Counted from the first letter of the stretch, positions 1 through 8,971 are shown. The stretch is DNA of 64,000 nt from Rossellomorea sp036867415 (GCF_036867415.1 NZ_JBAJHU010000001.1:496001-560000); one strand, 5' to 3'. Notes: a model not told the origin generated them from the sequence alone. Translations and numbers: made by a program.

Positions 1-37
1 TGTAGATCCTAGAAACTAATATACTTGTACAAAGGTG

Positions 38-73
38 AAACCACGGGGGAACACATATCCCGTGGTTTTTCTT
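38..73 (+). terminator. Rho-independent terminator of a gene upstream of the window
   Basis: An AAACCACGGG arm pairs with CCCGTGGTTT across an 11-base loop and is followed by a T/C-rich run. The T tract is on the + strand, so it ends a transcript entering from the left. Its stem may also stop readthrough from the minus-strand regulator that ends at 114. Confidence 0.75.
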
Positions 74-113
74 CTTCATAAAAATCCTCCGTGGATAAAA
101 GGTAGTATAATCA

Positions 114-1466
114 TCACATAAAATAAACCGTCTTCCCCAAAAGCTCCTCTATCCCTTCCCCTATCTTCCTGACGCCTTCCCCAATGTGCTGATCTTCAAC
201 CTGGGACACACTGATCCGGATGAGGTTTTCCTTCTTATAAGGAGGGAGATACATATCCGTCGCATCCTGGACAAGGACATTTTTTTTCTTGAGGTGATCG
301 GCAAGGAATTTTGCTTTCATGCGTCCGGGCAGTTTGATGGTTGAGTAGAAACCTGACTCTGCTCCCGAGAAGGTTGTTCCTTTGGGCAGGTAATCAAGGC
401 AGGCCTGTTTTAAAATCATTCCTTTTCTTTTGTATTGTTGTCTTAACTGTTGGATGTGGGTATGGTACATGCCGCTTTCGAGGTAGATCTCCAGCGCACC
501 TTGTGTGAGAACGGGTGTGTGAACATCGGCTGCGAATTTCGCTTTCGTGAAGTCCTCAATCATTGTCTCGGGGAGGACTGCAGTACCGAGCCTTAAGCCG
601 GGGAGAAGGACTTTGGAGAAACTTTTTGTATAGATCACTCTGCCGGATGGGTCGTAAGCGAACATGGGATCCGCCTTTCTCCTTGTATCAAGATCTCCCA
701 TATAATCGTCTTCAATGATGTACACATCATACATTTGCGCGAGTTCTACCATTCTCTTTTTCTCCTCATTTGAATAACAGTAGCCAGTTGGATTCTGGAA
801 CCTCGATACTGTGTAAAAACATTTGATGCTTCGGTTGCTGAACATCTCTTCCAAGTGATCAAGGTTGATACCTTGATCCGTCATCTCTATGCCTGCAAAA
901 GGTAAACCCCTGGATGTGATCGAATCTATAAAACTAAAGTGCGTAGGTTGTTCCACACAGATTTCCTTTTTCCCGTTCGGAAAGGGCAGGGAGACAAGGA
1001 GGTCCAGTGCCTGCTGAGATCCTGTTACAACAGCTATTCTTGCAGGATCTGCAAACACTTGAAGATCCTGCAGCTGCCTGGAGAGCTGATGGCGGAGAGA
1101 AAGGAGACCAAGCGGCTCTGAGTATTGAAACATTTTTTCTTTATAAAGATCGATTGCCTGATTCATACAATGCTGATAATCCCTGTATGGCATTTTACTG
1201 CGGTCGGGTCCGGCAGATGAAAAATCGATCAGCCCGGACGGCTGGCTTTGTTGCTTCGAAGAGGTTCCCACAAGAAAGTAACCGCTTTTTGGAACAACAT
1301 ATACTTTGTGTTCTTTCTCAAGCTCTGTATACGCTTTGAGGATCGAATTGATACTGCATTGAAGTTCTTTCGACAGTGCTCGGACAGATGGGAGTCTTTC
1401 ACCAGGCATAAGACTGCCATCCGCAATTCTCGTTTCGATTTCCTTTATGATTTCTTCATATTTCAT
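114..1466 (-). CDS. MocR/PdxR-type GntR regulator with aminotransferase domain
   Basis: Cytoplasmic transcription factor of the MocR subfamily. An N-terminal GntR winged helix (about residues 1-70, with GERLPSVRALS and the NSILKAYTELE recognition helix) is joined to a fold-type I aminotransferase-like domain. The PLP lysine lies in YTKSFSKVLLPG, with FQNPTGY and EDDYMGDL as further family motifs. The 450-residue length is normal. The start was moved inside the longer open frame: AAAGGAG lies 15 bases before ATG 1466 and 9 bases before an in-frame TTG at 1472, so TTG 1472 is a real alternative. It is divergent from the class D beta-lactamase at 1612. MocR proteins often control a divergent neighbour, but control of the beta-lactamase is only inferred. 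Confidence 0.88.
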   Translation of the reverse strand: MKYEEIIKEIETRIADGSLMPGERLPSVRALSKELQCSINSILKAYTELEKEHKVYVVPKSGYFLVGTSSKQQSQPSGLIDFSSAGPDRSKMPYRDYQHCMNQAIDLYKEKMFQYSEPLGLLSLRHQLSRQLQDLQVFADPARIAVVTGSQQALDLLVSLPFPNGKKEICVEQPTHFSFIDSITSRGLPFAGIEMTDQGINLDHLEEMFSNRSIKCFYTVSRFQNPTGYCYSNEEKKRMVELAQMYDVYIIEDDYMGDLDTRRKADPMFAYDPSGRVIYTKSFSKVLLPGLRLGTAVLPETMIEDFTKAKFAADVHTPVLTQGALEIYLESGMYHTHIQQLRQQYKRKGMILKQACLDYLPKGTTFSGAESGFYSTIKLPGRMKAKFLADHLKKKNVLVQDATDMYLPPYKKENLIRISVSQVEDQHIGEGVRKIGEGIEELLGKTVYFM

Positions 1467-1611
1467 CAGCAAAATGGTCATCTCCTTTGTTCTGTATGGG
1501 TACAGATGGGAAAAACAACGCTTTCTGTCTTCAATGTAGTTGCTTATAGTATAGGGTATCAACAGGAATCGAACATCATGAGATATTCCTATTATGCGGG
1601 GAGGATGTAAG

Positions 1612-2397
1612 ATGAAGGTATGGAGAGCAGCTATACTGCTATTATTGGCATTCGCACTGGTTTTTTCAGGAACGGCAGCATCCGTTGCCAAACAGTCAAA
1701 GGAACTGAAGATTGAAGAGTTCTATAACGGGAAAGAGGGCACGATGGTGCTGACAAATCTTAAGAATGACAACACTTACGTCTATAACGAAAAAAGAAGC
1801 ACCCAGAAACTTACTCCGGAATCAACTTTTAAAGTGCCTAACGCGCTAATCGGTTTGCAAACGAGCGCAGTGAGAGATGAGTACGAGGTAAAGCGTTGGG
1901 ATGGGATTGTGAGGGAATTCGAAACATGGAACCGTGATCACTCTTTGGCATCTGCGATGAGGGAGTCGGCCATATGGTATTATCAGGATATGGCAAGGGA
2001 TATCGGGGAAACTGGAATGCAAGAATACGTGAATGAAATAGGATACGGCAACCAGGACATATCAGGCGGAATTGATTTATTCTGGCTGGACAGCTCACTG
2101 AAGATATCAGCCGTTGAACAGGCACGGTTTATGAAAAAGCTTGTCCAGGAAACCTTGCCCTTCGAAGAAAAACATCAAAAAACAGTAAAAAGAATGATGA
2201 TACAGGACGAACAGGATGCATATATCCTGCACGGAAAAACCGGTACAAGATTGTCAGACTTTGGGTTGGGGTGGTATATCGGATACGTTGAGACGAAAAA
2301 AGAAACATGGGTCTTTGCAGTCAATATTAACGGAAGTGGAACTGAGGCGAAAAATATAGCCATTGAGACTTTGAAGAAACAACATATTATAAAGTAA
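1612..2397 (+). CDS. Class D (OXA/BPU-like) beta-lactamase
   Basis: Predicted secreted serine beta-lactamase. The N-terminus has a signal peptide (residues 1-24, hydrophobic LLLLAFALVFSG). All class D motifs are visible: the nucleophile motif STFK (Ser71, Lys74), S-A-I at 119-121 in place of the usual S-x-V, YGN at 145-147, Trp159 in the WLDSSL omega-loop segment, and KTG at 209-211. The 261-residue length is normal. GGGGAGG sits 7 bases before ATG 1612. Chromosomal class D enzymes of this kind are known in Bacillus (BPU-1, BSD families). A BlaR1-type sensor domain is excluded because the protein lacks the long membrane N-terminus. The spectrum of activity cannot be read from sequence. Confidence 0.88.
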   Translation: MKVWRAAILLLLAFALVFSGTAASVAKQSKELKIEEFYNGKEGTMVLTNLKNDNTYVYNEKRSTQKLTPESTFKVPNALIGLQTSAVRDEYEVKRWDGIVREFETWNRDHSLASAMRESAIWYYQDMARDIGETGMQEYVNEIGYGNQDISGGIDLFWLDSSLKISAVEQARFMKKLVQETLPFEEKHQKTVKRMMIQDEQDAYILHGKTGTRLSDFGLGWYIGYVETKKETWVFAVNINGSGTEAKNIAIETLKKQHIIK

Positions 2398-2467
2398 GAA
2401 ATCTAGGAAGTATGGAAAGTGACCTGATCTGGAGAATATAGAGTGTAGTGTAGAGGCAGGGATTGAG

Positions 2468-2878
2468 ATGGCGGCAGATAATGAAATAGAAGAATATACG
2501 TATACAAAGGTTTTAGGGATTATCGTAGGTATGTTAGTCATAATTGCAGGAGCCGGGTTTGGTTTATTGTTTTTTATAGGAATGGGCTTATCAAGAGCAT
2601 GGAATACAGGATATGAATTTTCCTCAGCAGGCTGGTCACCAATGCTGATTCTTATCATCGTTCCAGTTTTCGGTCTTATTACCATGATTGGAGGATTCAA
2701 GCTCAAAAGTAAAGCCGGGGCTATATTTTATATAGTATTTTGTATATTGCTTGGCATCGGCTTTATTGTGACCGCTTTTATTTCTTTCGGTGCGCTGGGG
2801 GTTAAAAGTGAAATTTTCCTATTATGTATCGGAATGATTTACTTAGGGCTTGGTTATCTAGCGATTAATAAGAGATAG
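2468..2878 (+). CDS. Small integral membrane protein, unknown function
   Basis: A 136-residue protein with a short acidic N-terminus and about four hydrophobic segments (roughly residues 18-42, 58-78, 82-104 and 112-132). No enzymatic motif was recognised. GAGG and AGGGA lie 5-13 bases before the ATG. It follows the beta-lactamase gene by 70 bases on the same strand with no terminator between them, so co-transcription is possible. The family was not recognised. Confidence 0.6.
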   Translation: MAADNEIEEYTYTKVLGIIVGMLVIIAGAGFGLLFFIGMGLSRAWNTGYEFSSAGWSPMLILIIVPVFGLITMIGGFKLKSKAGAIFYIVFCILLGIGFIVTAFISFGALGVKSEIFLLCIGMIYLGLGYLAINKR

Positions 2879-2973
2879 GAGAACCAGCAGGACCTGTCCT
2901 ATGATACAATAATAGATATTTCCATAATAGAAAGGGTAAAGATACATATACTTTACTAAAAGGTGGTGCAGAA

Positions 2974-3651
2974 ATGTCAATAAAACTCAACGGTGCTGCT
3001 TACCTTCTTGGAGGTATGCTGCTTTTATCTGCCTGCAGCCAGGACGGGGCGGAACCAGAAAAGGAAGACCCTGAGACTACGGAAGAGAGTCAAACGGAGA
3101 CCTCACCGGATATGAACGATAAAGAATCTGCCACTGGGAATGAGGAAGCCAAGGAGACTGAGGAAGCCAAGGAGACTGAGGATTCCAATGAACCCAATAA
3201 ACCTGAGAAGGAAGCAGACGGCATAGAGGAGAAGCAATATGATTCAGCTGAGGAAGCGGCTGCAGCCATCGAAGGATATAGGAAAGTAGAGCAGACAAAC
3301 ATTGACCTCGGTCATGGAATTCAAGGATTTCAGGAAGGGGCAGCCGGTCATGAGTATATATCCTGGAATGAAGGCCGTTGGCTGATTGAGCTCGACTTCC
3401 CAACTGATCCGCAATACATCATAGATGGGTATGAAGGTGGAAGTGAGATGGCGAAGAAAGTCGTTGAATACTTGGAATCCCATTACTTGCCCGCCCCTCA
3501 CGATATCGGAATGATCACAATCAACGGATATAAAGAACACCCGGAAACAGTGATAAAGTGGCAGGAGGGAAAAACGGTTTATACCATTACCTCGAAAAAA
3601 GAGGAACCTTTCGATGCACTGGAGACAGCGGTTGAGTCTGAGGGGAATTAG
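2974..3651 (+). CDS. Lipoprotein with acidic repeat linker
   Basis: Exported lipoprotein. The N-terminal signal sequence ends in the lipobox L-S-A-C (Cys21). A low-complexity Glu/Thr/Lys linker spans about residues 25-85 and contains a tandem EEAKET unit. A folded C-terminal domain of about 130 residues follows (YISWNEGRWLIELDFPT, then YPxxx-like segments up to VIKWQEG). The linker probably spans the cell wall. GGTGG precedes the ATG. No family was recognised for the folded part. A terminator follows at 3659. Confidence 0.7.
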   Translation: MSIKLNGAAYLLGGMLLLSACSQDGAEPEKEDPETTEESQTETSPDMNDKESATGNEEAKETEEAKETEDSNEPNKPEKEADGIEEKQYDSAEEAAAAIEGYRKVEQTNIDLGHGIQGFQEGAAGHEYISWNEGRWLIELDFPTDPQYIIDGYEGGSEMAKKVVEYLESHYLPAPHDIGMITINGYKEHPETVIKWQEGKTVYTITSKKEEPFDALETAVESEGN

Positions 3652-3658
3652 CAGTTTA

Positions 3659-3688
3659 GGCGGCGGGAAACCCGTTGCCTTTTTTTTA
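3659..3688 (+). terminator. Terminator after lipoprotein gene
   Basis: GGCGGCGGG and CCCGTTGCC form a 9-bp stem (one G-T pair) with an AAA loop, followed by eight T. Confidence 0.85.
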
Positions 3689-3779
3689 TAGATAAGGATT
3701 GAGTTCTCCTTGGTAATTTGAAATAATTGGTAGTGAATGTTTGGAGGATGATAAAAAAATTCGAGAGGAGAATACAAAG

Positions 3780-4259
3780 TTGGAAAAAATGAATCCGATT
3801 ACATTTAAAGGTGTAAAAGAAGTTGAAGAAAAGAAGTTAGTTGGATTTCGAGTGATATGCAAAGATATGACTGGTTATGGCCAAGAGATTCCTAAAGCTT
3901 CTATGTTATTAAATCACCGTAAAAATGAAATTAAACACCTGGTCGAACCAGTTAAGCTTATCGGGACTTTTAAAGCTGAAGAAATTTCAGAAGAGGACGA
4001 TGGGTACTGGGTTTGTTATGAGGTTCATGATATTGAGGTTCTGCCTGAAGGAATGGTTAGTTTGGTTGTCCCTGCACAGAAGTATGCGGTCTTAAACTTT
4101 AAAGGGAATGCTTCAGAGATTTTTCAGGTATATACTCATTTGCACAAATGGATTGAAGAGAACGATTTTACGAGAATACCAGATAAGTGGTCATTAGAAA
4201 TCTACTCAAACTGGTCGGAAAATGAAGATCATGTGGAGCTGTGTGACCCGATCTTTTAG
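3780..4259 (+). CDS. GyrI/AraC-effector-binding-like protein
   Basis: A 159-residue stand-alone protein resembling the small-molecule-binding domain of AraC-type regulators and GyrI (two SHS2 repeats). Typical segments are KLVGFRVIC near the start, YEVHDIEVLPEGMVSLVVPAQKYAVLNFKG in the middle and IPDKWSLEIYSNW toward the end. The TTG start at 3780 is chosen because GAGAGGAG lies 9 bases upstream. The upstream ATG at 3741 has its only Shine-Dalgarno directly abutting it. No DNA-binding domain is present, so it may be a ligand-binding or toxin-antagonist protein. The ligand is unknown. Confidence 0.7.
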   Translation: MEKMNPITFKGVKEVEEKKLVGFRVICKDMTGYGQEIPKASMLLNHRKNEIKHLVEPVKLIGTFKAEEISEEDDGYWVCYEVHDIEVLPEGMVSLVVPAQKYAVLNFKGNASEIFQVYTHLHKWIEENDFTRIPDKWSLEIYSNWSENEDHVELCDPIF

Positions 4260-4281
4260 CGGGTTTTAGGCTTTAACCGAG

Positions 4282-4307
4282 AACCCTTGTGACTTCAGTC
4301 ATGGGTT
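4282..4307 (+). repeat. IS200/IS605-like right-end hairpin relic
   Basis: AACCC-ttg-TGAC, loop TTCA, then GTCA-t-GGGTT forms an imperfect hairpin and is followed by TGTTGAGAC. The shape (short stem, TTCA loop inside TGAC/GTCA) resembles the conserved end of IS200/IS605-type elements and the scaffold end of TnpB guide RNAs. No tnpA or tnpB is present, so at most this is a relic. Confidence 0.3.
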
Positions 4308-4397
4308 GTTGAGACGTAAATCATCTTCACTTACAAATTAGAATAAACTAAGTTATAAACGATCTATATTATCGATTGAACAAAAAGGGGGGATGAT

Positions 4398-4916
4398 ATG
4401 TTCTTATTCATTGCATTGGCACTGCTCTTTCTAAATGTCGCGTTTCTTATTCTGAAGATCGTGGCTCCTTACTCGGAGATGATGAATTCGTTCAAAACGG
4501 TTAATGGATTCTGGAAAGCACAAGCGGCTTGTTTGGCTTGTGTGGTGCTCTTTGTCTATCTCCATTATTCAGGGGAAGGAAGGGCTAAATGGCATACCAG
4601 CCCTGATTATGTTTCAGAAGGCAATTTGTATTTGGGCGATGAGAAGGGAAGCATCGAATACAATTCATTAGTGGTGGAGGAAGAAAATTTCGAGACGAAC
4701 CTGATCTTACCCGATAAAGCTATAGGGGCAGATAAAGTACGTCTTCTGTTTACTCACGATGGCCATGGGAAAATAGAACCCAGGGCGGTGTCTCAAACAA
4801 ATGAGAAAGAACAACCAGTTACGCTTTGGTTCCCTGAAAGCGGGAAGTGGAGAATGGAGTTCGAAATAGACGGTGCCGTCTACTCTTCTGTTGTGCTGCC
4901 GGTTAAAGAGAAATAA
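4398..4916 (+). CDS. Membrane-anchored protein, unknown function
   Basis: A 172-residue protein with two N-terminal membrane segments (about residues 2-22 and 40-57) and an extracytoplasmic C-terminal domain of about 115 residues rich in beta-strand pattern (NLYLGDEKGSIEYNS, PVTLWFPESGKWRMEFEIDG). The C-terminal part resembles an immunoglobulin-like fold as in YtkA or DUF4871-type proteins, but no family is claimed. AAGGGGGGATGAT lies before the ATG. A terminator follows at 4920. Confidence 0.65.
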   Translation: MFLFIALALLFLNVAFLILKIVAPYSEMMNSFKTVNGFWKAQAACLACVVLFVYLHYSGEGRAKWHTSPDYVSEGNLYLGDEKGSIEYNSLVVEEENFETNLILPDKAIGADKVRLLFTHDGHGKIEPRAVSQTNEKEQPVTLWFPESGKWRMEFEIDGAVYSSVVLPVKEK

Positions 4917-4919
4917 TCG

Positions 4920-4949
4920 AACCACGGGGAATGATTCCGTGGTTTTTTG
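4920..4949 (+). terminator. Terminator
   Basis: An AACCACGG/CCGTGGTT stem with a 9-base loop and a T6 tail, just after the membrane protein gene. Confidence 0.85.
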
Positions 4950-5093
4950 TGCAATGAATGTGCCGAGGGACCTGTACCTGTGTACTATTGGTAGAAAATG
5001 TTCAATTTTTATGTATAACCATTGATATAGAAGGATATTCATTCATAAACGCGAATAAGGAATATATCCAGAAATATAAAGGAGCGTATTTTT

Positions 5094-5933
5094 ATGAGTG
5101 TAATGAGTGATATATTCCTTAATCATGAACAAGTTTCGAGATATTTAACGGATCACAGGGAGGATTTCAAGCAAAAACTCCTATCTGAAGCTGTAAACGT
5201 TGGCAGCAAAATCAATGAGATTCTGGAAAAAGGAAACATTGATTTATTAAAAAATGCAGAAATTTTAGCTCGCTATATCGTTGAAAACAAAGATGAGAGA
5301 TTAGTGGAATTTGCGAAAGTAGAGGGTATTGCCTGGGCACAACATGCTCTTACACTGGAATTCAAACTGGAGTGGGTACATGCAATCAGAAGAACGTTAT
5401 GGCATTTTCTTTATCAATATGATCAGCTGAATGAGGATAACGAATCTTCACGGAAGAAATTTTTTGGATTGGAAAAAAGAATCAATGACAGCGTTGATCA
5501 GTTCCTGAACAATTTCTTTATCAGTTATTCTGATTACAAAGATGACCTGCTATTGTCGCAGAAAAAGCTGGTGGAGAATCTATCGGCCCCGATCATCCCG
5601 ATCAATAACTCGATTGCAGTATTGCCTTTAATTGGTATGATGGATGCTCACAGGGTGAACAGACTGGAAGAAAAAGTGTTGATGGGAATCAGTTCTATGA
5701 GAATCCAGACGCTTATTATAGATTTATCGGGTATAGCGGAAATGGAAATGAACGTTATTCATCAATTTGATAAAATTTTAAATGGGGTTAGTATGATGGG
5801 TTGCAAATCTGTCCTTACAGGACTGCGGGTTGAACTTGTCAGAGAAATAGTTTCAGCAGGAGTGTCATTTGGCTGTCAAGTAGACACAAAGGGGACACTG
5901 CAGCAAACCCTGAAAGAACATCTGAATATATAA
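5094..5933 (+). CDS. RsbR-type STAS stressosome paralogue lacking phospho-threonines
   Basis: A 279-residue protein with the RsbR layout: an N-terminal globin-like sensor domain (about 1-155), a linker helix, then a C-terminal STAS domain beginning near NLSAPIIPI. RsbR paralogues form the stressosome with RsbS and RsbT and tune SigB. Aligned by eye with RsbRA, the first phospho-threonine is replaced by Met219 (GIAEMEMNV) and the second by Glu251 (LRVELVREI). This paralogue may therefore not be phosphorylated by an RsbT-type kinase in the usual way. AAGGAGC lies 10 bases before the ATG. It is a stand-alone gene; rsbS, rsbT and sigB are not in the window. Confidence 0.85.
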   Translation: MSVMSDIFLNHEQVSRYLTDHREDFKQKLLSEAVNVGSKINEILEKGNIDLLKNAEILARYIVENKDERLVEFAKVEGIAWAQHALTLEFKLEWVHAIRRTLWHFLYQYDQLNEDNESSRKKFFGLEKRINDSVDQFLNNFFISYSDYKDDLLLSQKKLVENLSAPIIPINNSIAVLPLIGMMDAHRVNRLEEKVLMGISSMRIQTLIIDLSGIAEMEMNVIHQFDKILNGVSMMGCKSVLTGLRVELVREIVSAGVSFGCQVDTKGTLQQTLKEHLNI

Positions 5934-6006
5934 TTATAAATGGAGCCACAGGGACAGTCCCATGGCATTTATTTGCGGGGAAGAGCCATGGGATATATGG
6001 TTCTAA

Positions 6007-6498
6007 CTATAAGTAATCAAACAGAAGTAAATAACTCGCTGAGATGATAACAGAAAGAATTAATGCCCGAAGCTTATGGATATAATGAAGGCGAATCATT
6101 GGAAACATGATCACAATAAATAGAAAAGACCACCAGAGGTTCCAACCATTATGGTATGTCAATATTCTAAAATGGGAAGCAATCCATTCAGCTGCCAAAA
6201 ACAAAACAACCCACTTTACATAATAGGCGATTCGAAGTCTGAACTGATCGGGAAAATTAGATAAAAATACAAAGCATATTAGCGGATTGATAATTAAGTT
6301 ATGAATCAAATGCACGCCCATCAAATTTAAAAGACCTCTCTCAAGTTCCCATAAGTGAAAATGGCTGTGTGAAATAAACTCATAAACAAAAGATGAGAGG
6401 GATGTATAAAGCATGGTAGGGTAGTATTTCTCCCAGTTTTTCCAATCGCCTTTGAAATAAGCGAGTACGATGACCAATATACCAATTATACAGTTCAT
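6007..6498 (-). CDS. CBO0543-like integral membrane protein
   Basis: A 163-residue hydrophobic protein with about five membrane segments. The FKGDWKNWEKYYPTMLY segment after the first helix and the RLHYIHKLRALILS end are typical of the CBO0543 family, common in spore formers and of unknown function. AAGGAGG lies 7 bases before the ATG at 6498. Transcription runs toward the RsbR-like gene. Confidence 0.75.
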   Translation of the reverse strand: MNCIIGILVIVLAYFKGDWKNWEKYYPTMLYTSLSSFVYEFISHSHFHLWELERGLLNLMGVHLIHNLIINPLICFVFLSNFPDQFRLRIAYYVKWVVLFLAAEWIASHFRILTYHNGWNLWWSFLFIVIMFPMIRLHYIHKLRALILSVIISASYLLLFDYL

Positions 6499-6721
6499 AT
6501 CATTTCCTCCTTGATGTTATTAGCATTGTCATTTTTTTACAATAAATACCTATTAAACCACGGGGACAGGGCCTGCGGCTATTTTTTTTGCGAAGAAAGT
6601 ACCAAGAAACCTATCCATGTGGTCTTTTGAGATTTTTTAATATTTTCTGACTGATGCATAGGGAAATTATGTTAAAATCAAACCGAGAAGTGAGACAGGA
6701 CTGGAAAAAGGAGGCTCCACA

Positions 6722-7871
6722 TTGAACAAGATCAAAGAGTTGAGGATACCCGGCAATGCCAGAATCATTGTCATTTCAGATATACACGGTGAATTGGAGC
6801 TTTTTAAAGAGTTGTTGAAAAAAGCAGCATTCGGCCAGGAGGATTATTTAATCATAAACGGCGATCTTTGCGAGAAAGGCAGCAACAGTCACGGGGTTGT
6901 GCGTTACATAATGGACCTGTCAGTGAATAACCCGAACGTTCACGTTACAGAAGGCAATTGTGACACGCTGGTTGAAGATCTTGTAGAAGAAAACCCTGAA
7001 CTTCTAAACTACTTAAGAACGAGAAACCATTCCATTATCCATGAGTGGCTCGACCAATTGGGTTTCAAATTGAACGAAGATACAGAGATCAAAGTCATGA
7101 AGGAACGGCTGATGGGGAGGTATTCAGAAGAAATCAAATGGCTCATGGGATTGCCGACTGCGATCGAAACAAACGATTATATTTTCGTCCATGCAGGTCT
7201 TGAGGATAGGGAAGATTGGAAGGAAACAGATCGAATAAAGGCCATCACGTACAGGTCATTCCTCGACCACACACATACTGCTGACAAGTACGTAATCGTC
7301 GGACACTGGCCGGTCGTCAACTACTCTTCTGACATCCCGTCTCACAATCCGAGTTATTGATGAAACAAGAAAGATCATCGCCATCGATGGAGGAAATGTC
7401 ATAAAAAAGACCGGACAGCTAAATGCCTTGATCATTGACCGCTCTACGGAGAAAGACACATTCGCCTATACATATACCGACCATTTTCCACTGTATGAAG
7501 TGCTCGAAGATTTCCATTGTGATCTAATGATGACCGGTACGATTTCATATCCGTCCTATGAGCTCGTTCCCATCCACAAAGATGAACACTTTACCCTCTG
7601 TGAACAGGTCGAAACCATACACAAACTTTATGTGAAAAATGAATATATCCACCAGAATGAAGAGGGGCTTACCCATGCCAAAACCGATATTTCCTGTGCA
7701 CAAATCAATGTAGAAAAAGGAGATATTGTATCCCTCGTAGATGACAGATGCAGCGGGTTTGATTTGATAAAAAAAGACGGCGTAGAAGGCTGGATTGTTA
7801 AAGGGATTCTCCAAAAGATAGATCATCTTGGGACAGGTAAAGATCATACGAAGGTGAATTCCTGTGTCTGA
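6722..7871 (+). pseudogene. Metallophosphoesterase gene with one frameshift
   Basis: Calcineurin-like phosphoesterase in two frames. The first part (6722 to about 7350, TTG start with AAGGAGG 7 bases upstream) carries SDIHGE, NGDLCEKG, EGNCD, FVHAGLE and VGHWPV, the complete metal-binding set. Reading then breaks near SHNP at 7341-7353 and stops at 7360. Family-like sequence resumes in the +1 frame (VIDETRKIIAIDGGNV) and runs to 7871, ending in a bacterial SH3-like segment (GDIVSLVDDRCSGFDLI...GWIVKGIL). One indel would restore about 382 residues. All active-site residues before the break are intact, so a recent mutation, a sequencing error or a truncated active product are all possible. Confidence 0.75.
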
Positions 7872-8208
7872 TATCAATTGGGCGATCCTGATAGACACTT
7901 TTGCTGCGGCTGCTATTTTCATCAGCTTCTTTTTTTATGAACCATTTGTGTATATCAGGCTGGTATTTTTACTCCTTGCTATTGCACAAGTCTTCCTCTT
8001 CATTAACAGAGAGAGAATGGGAAGAGGATTCATCCGGTTGTATTCCTGTGTCGTGCTGGTGGCTGTTGCAGGTGCGTACATAGCGGAAAAAGGAATGCAT
8101 GTGGATGGAAAGATGATTTCTCTTCTTGGTTTTACAGTTACTTTATTGAATGGAAATTCGACGTTGGTCTCTAAACAGTCAGTTGAAGAAGAAACGATTA
8201 TTGATTAA
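7864..8208 (+). CDS. Small membrane protein, unknown function
   Basis: A 114-residue protein with about four hydrophobic helices (residues 7-22, 26-47, 55-75, 82-100). It starts at GTG 7864, overlapping the last 8 bases of the frameshifted phosphoesterase reading frame, with AAGGTG upstream. This overlap implies translational coupling in the intact ancestor. No family was recognised. Confidence 0.6.
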   Translation: MSDINWAILIDTFAAAAIFISFFFYEPFVYIRLVFLLLAIAQVFLFINRERMGRGFIRLYSCVVLVAVAGAYIAEKGMHVDGKMISLLGFTVTLLNGNSTLVSKQSVEEETIID

Positions 8209-8267
8209 ATGAATGGATCTTCACACTTCCCAAAAAAAATATTACCTGACAGAAAGAAGGATCTGCC

Positions 8268-8828
8268 ATGAACAACCCATTCCCTATTATCGAAACCGGG
8301 CGCTTGATTCTAAGAAAAGTTAACAAAGACGACGCATCTGATTTGCTTGTCTATTTATCAGAGGAAGAGGTTGTACAGCATATGGGACTCATCCCTTTCC
8401 AGACGACTGACGATGCTCTTGATGAAATCCATTGGTATGACTCCATTTACGAAGAAGGAACAGGCATCAGATGGGGGATTACACTGAAAGAGGAGGGAAA
8501 GGTGATTGGAAGCTGTGGTTTCCTGAATCGAGCACCCAAACATCACAGGGCGGAAGTAGGCTTCGAACTCAGCAAAGACTACTGGGGGAGAGGGATCGCC
8601 CATGAAGCCCTGGATGCCGTCATCCGATATGGATTCCTTCACCTTGAACTGGAGAGAATCGAGGCATTAATTGAACCCGGCAACACCCCCTCACAAAAAC
8701 TTGTGGAACGAAAAGGATTCAAGAAAGAAGGCTTGCTCAGACACTATGAATACACCAGGGGTAAATTCGACGACCTGCTCATCTATTCCCTATTGACAAA
8801 CGATATCATGGATCCAGACAAAAGCTGA
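8268..8828 (+). CDS. RimJ/RimL-type GNAT N-acetyltransferase
   Basis: A 186-residue acetyltransferase of the RimJ/RimL/YdaF group, predicted to move acetyl from acetyl-CoA to an amine, possibly a protein N-terminus or a small molecule. The opening IIETGRLILRKVNKDDA is the standard start of this group. The acetyl-CoA loop is YWGRGIAHEAL, followed by LERIEALIEPGNTPSQKLVERKGFKKEG. AGAAAGGA precedes the ATG. The stop overlaps a terminator stem. Confidence 0.85.
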   Translation: MNNPFPIIETGRLILRKVNKDDASDLLVYLSEEEVVQHMGLIPFQTTDDALDEIHWYDSIYEEGTGIRWGITLKEEGKVIGSCGFLNRAPKHHRAEVGFELSKDYWGRGIAHEALDAVIRYGFLHLELERIEALIEPGNTPSQKLVERKGFKKEGLLRHYEYTRGKFDDLLIYSLLTNDIMDPDKS

Positions 8829-8858
8829 AGCTTCTTTTACTGAACTTCAGCTTTTTTC
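8821..8858 (+). terminator. Terminator after GNAT gene
   Basis: AAAGCTGAAG pairs with CTTCAGCTTT across a 14-base loop, followed by T tail. The 5' arm includes the end of the coding sequence. Confidence 0.8.
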
Positions 8859-8971
8859 AAACAACCAATATTATCAGGTGGATGAATATGGTAACATAGA
8901 CTCATAGAAATCATTTTCATACTATTTCGTCATCTTACAGGAAATCATAAGCATTGAAGGGGGACACAGAA

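Noticed and set aside
2415..2466. GACCTGATCTGGAGAAT, like the 3' part of a TPP riboswitch
   Set aside because: No CTGAGA half or pairing arms upstream, and the next gene is an unrelated membrane protein; taken as chance similarity.
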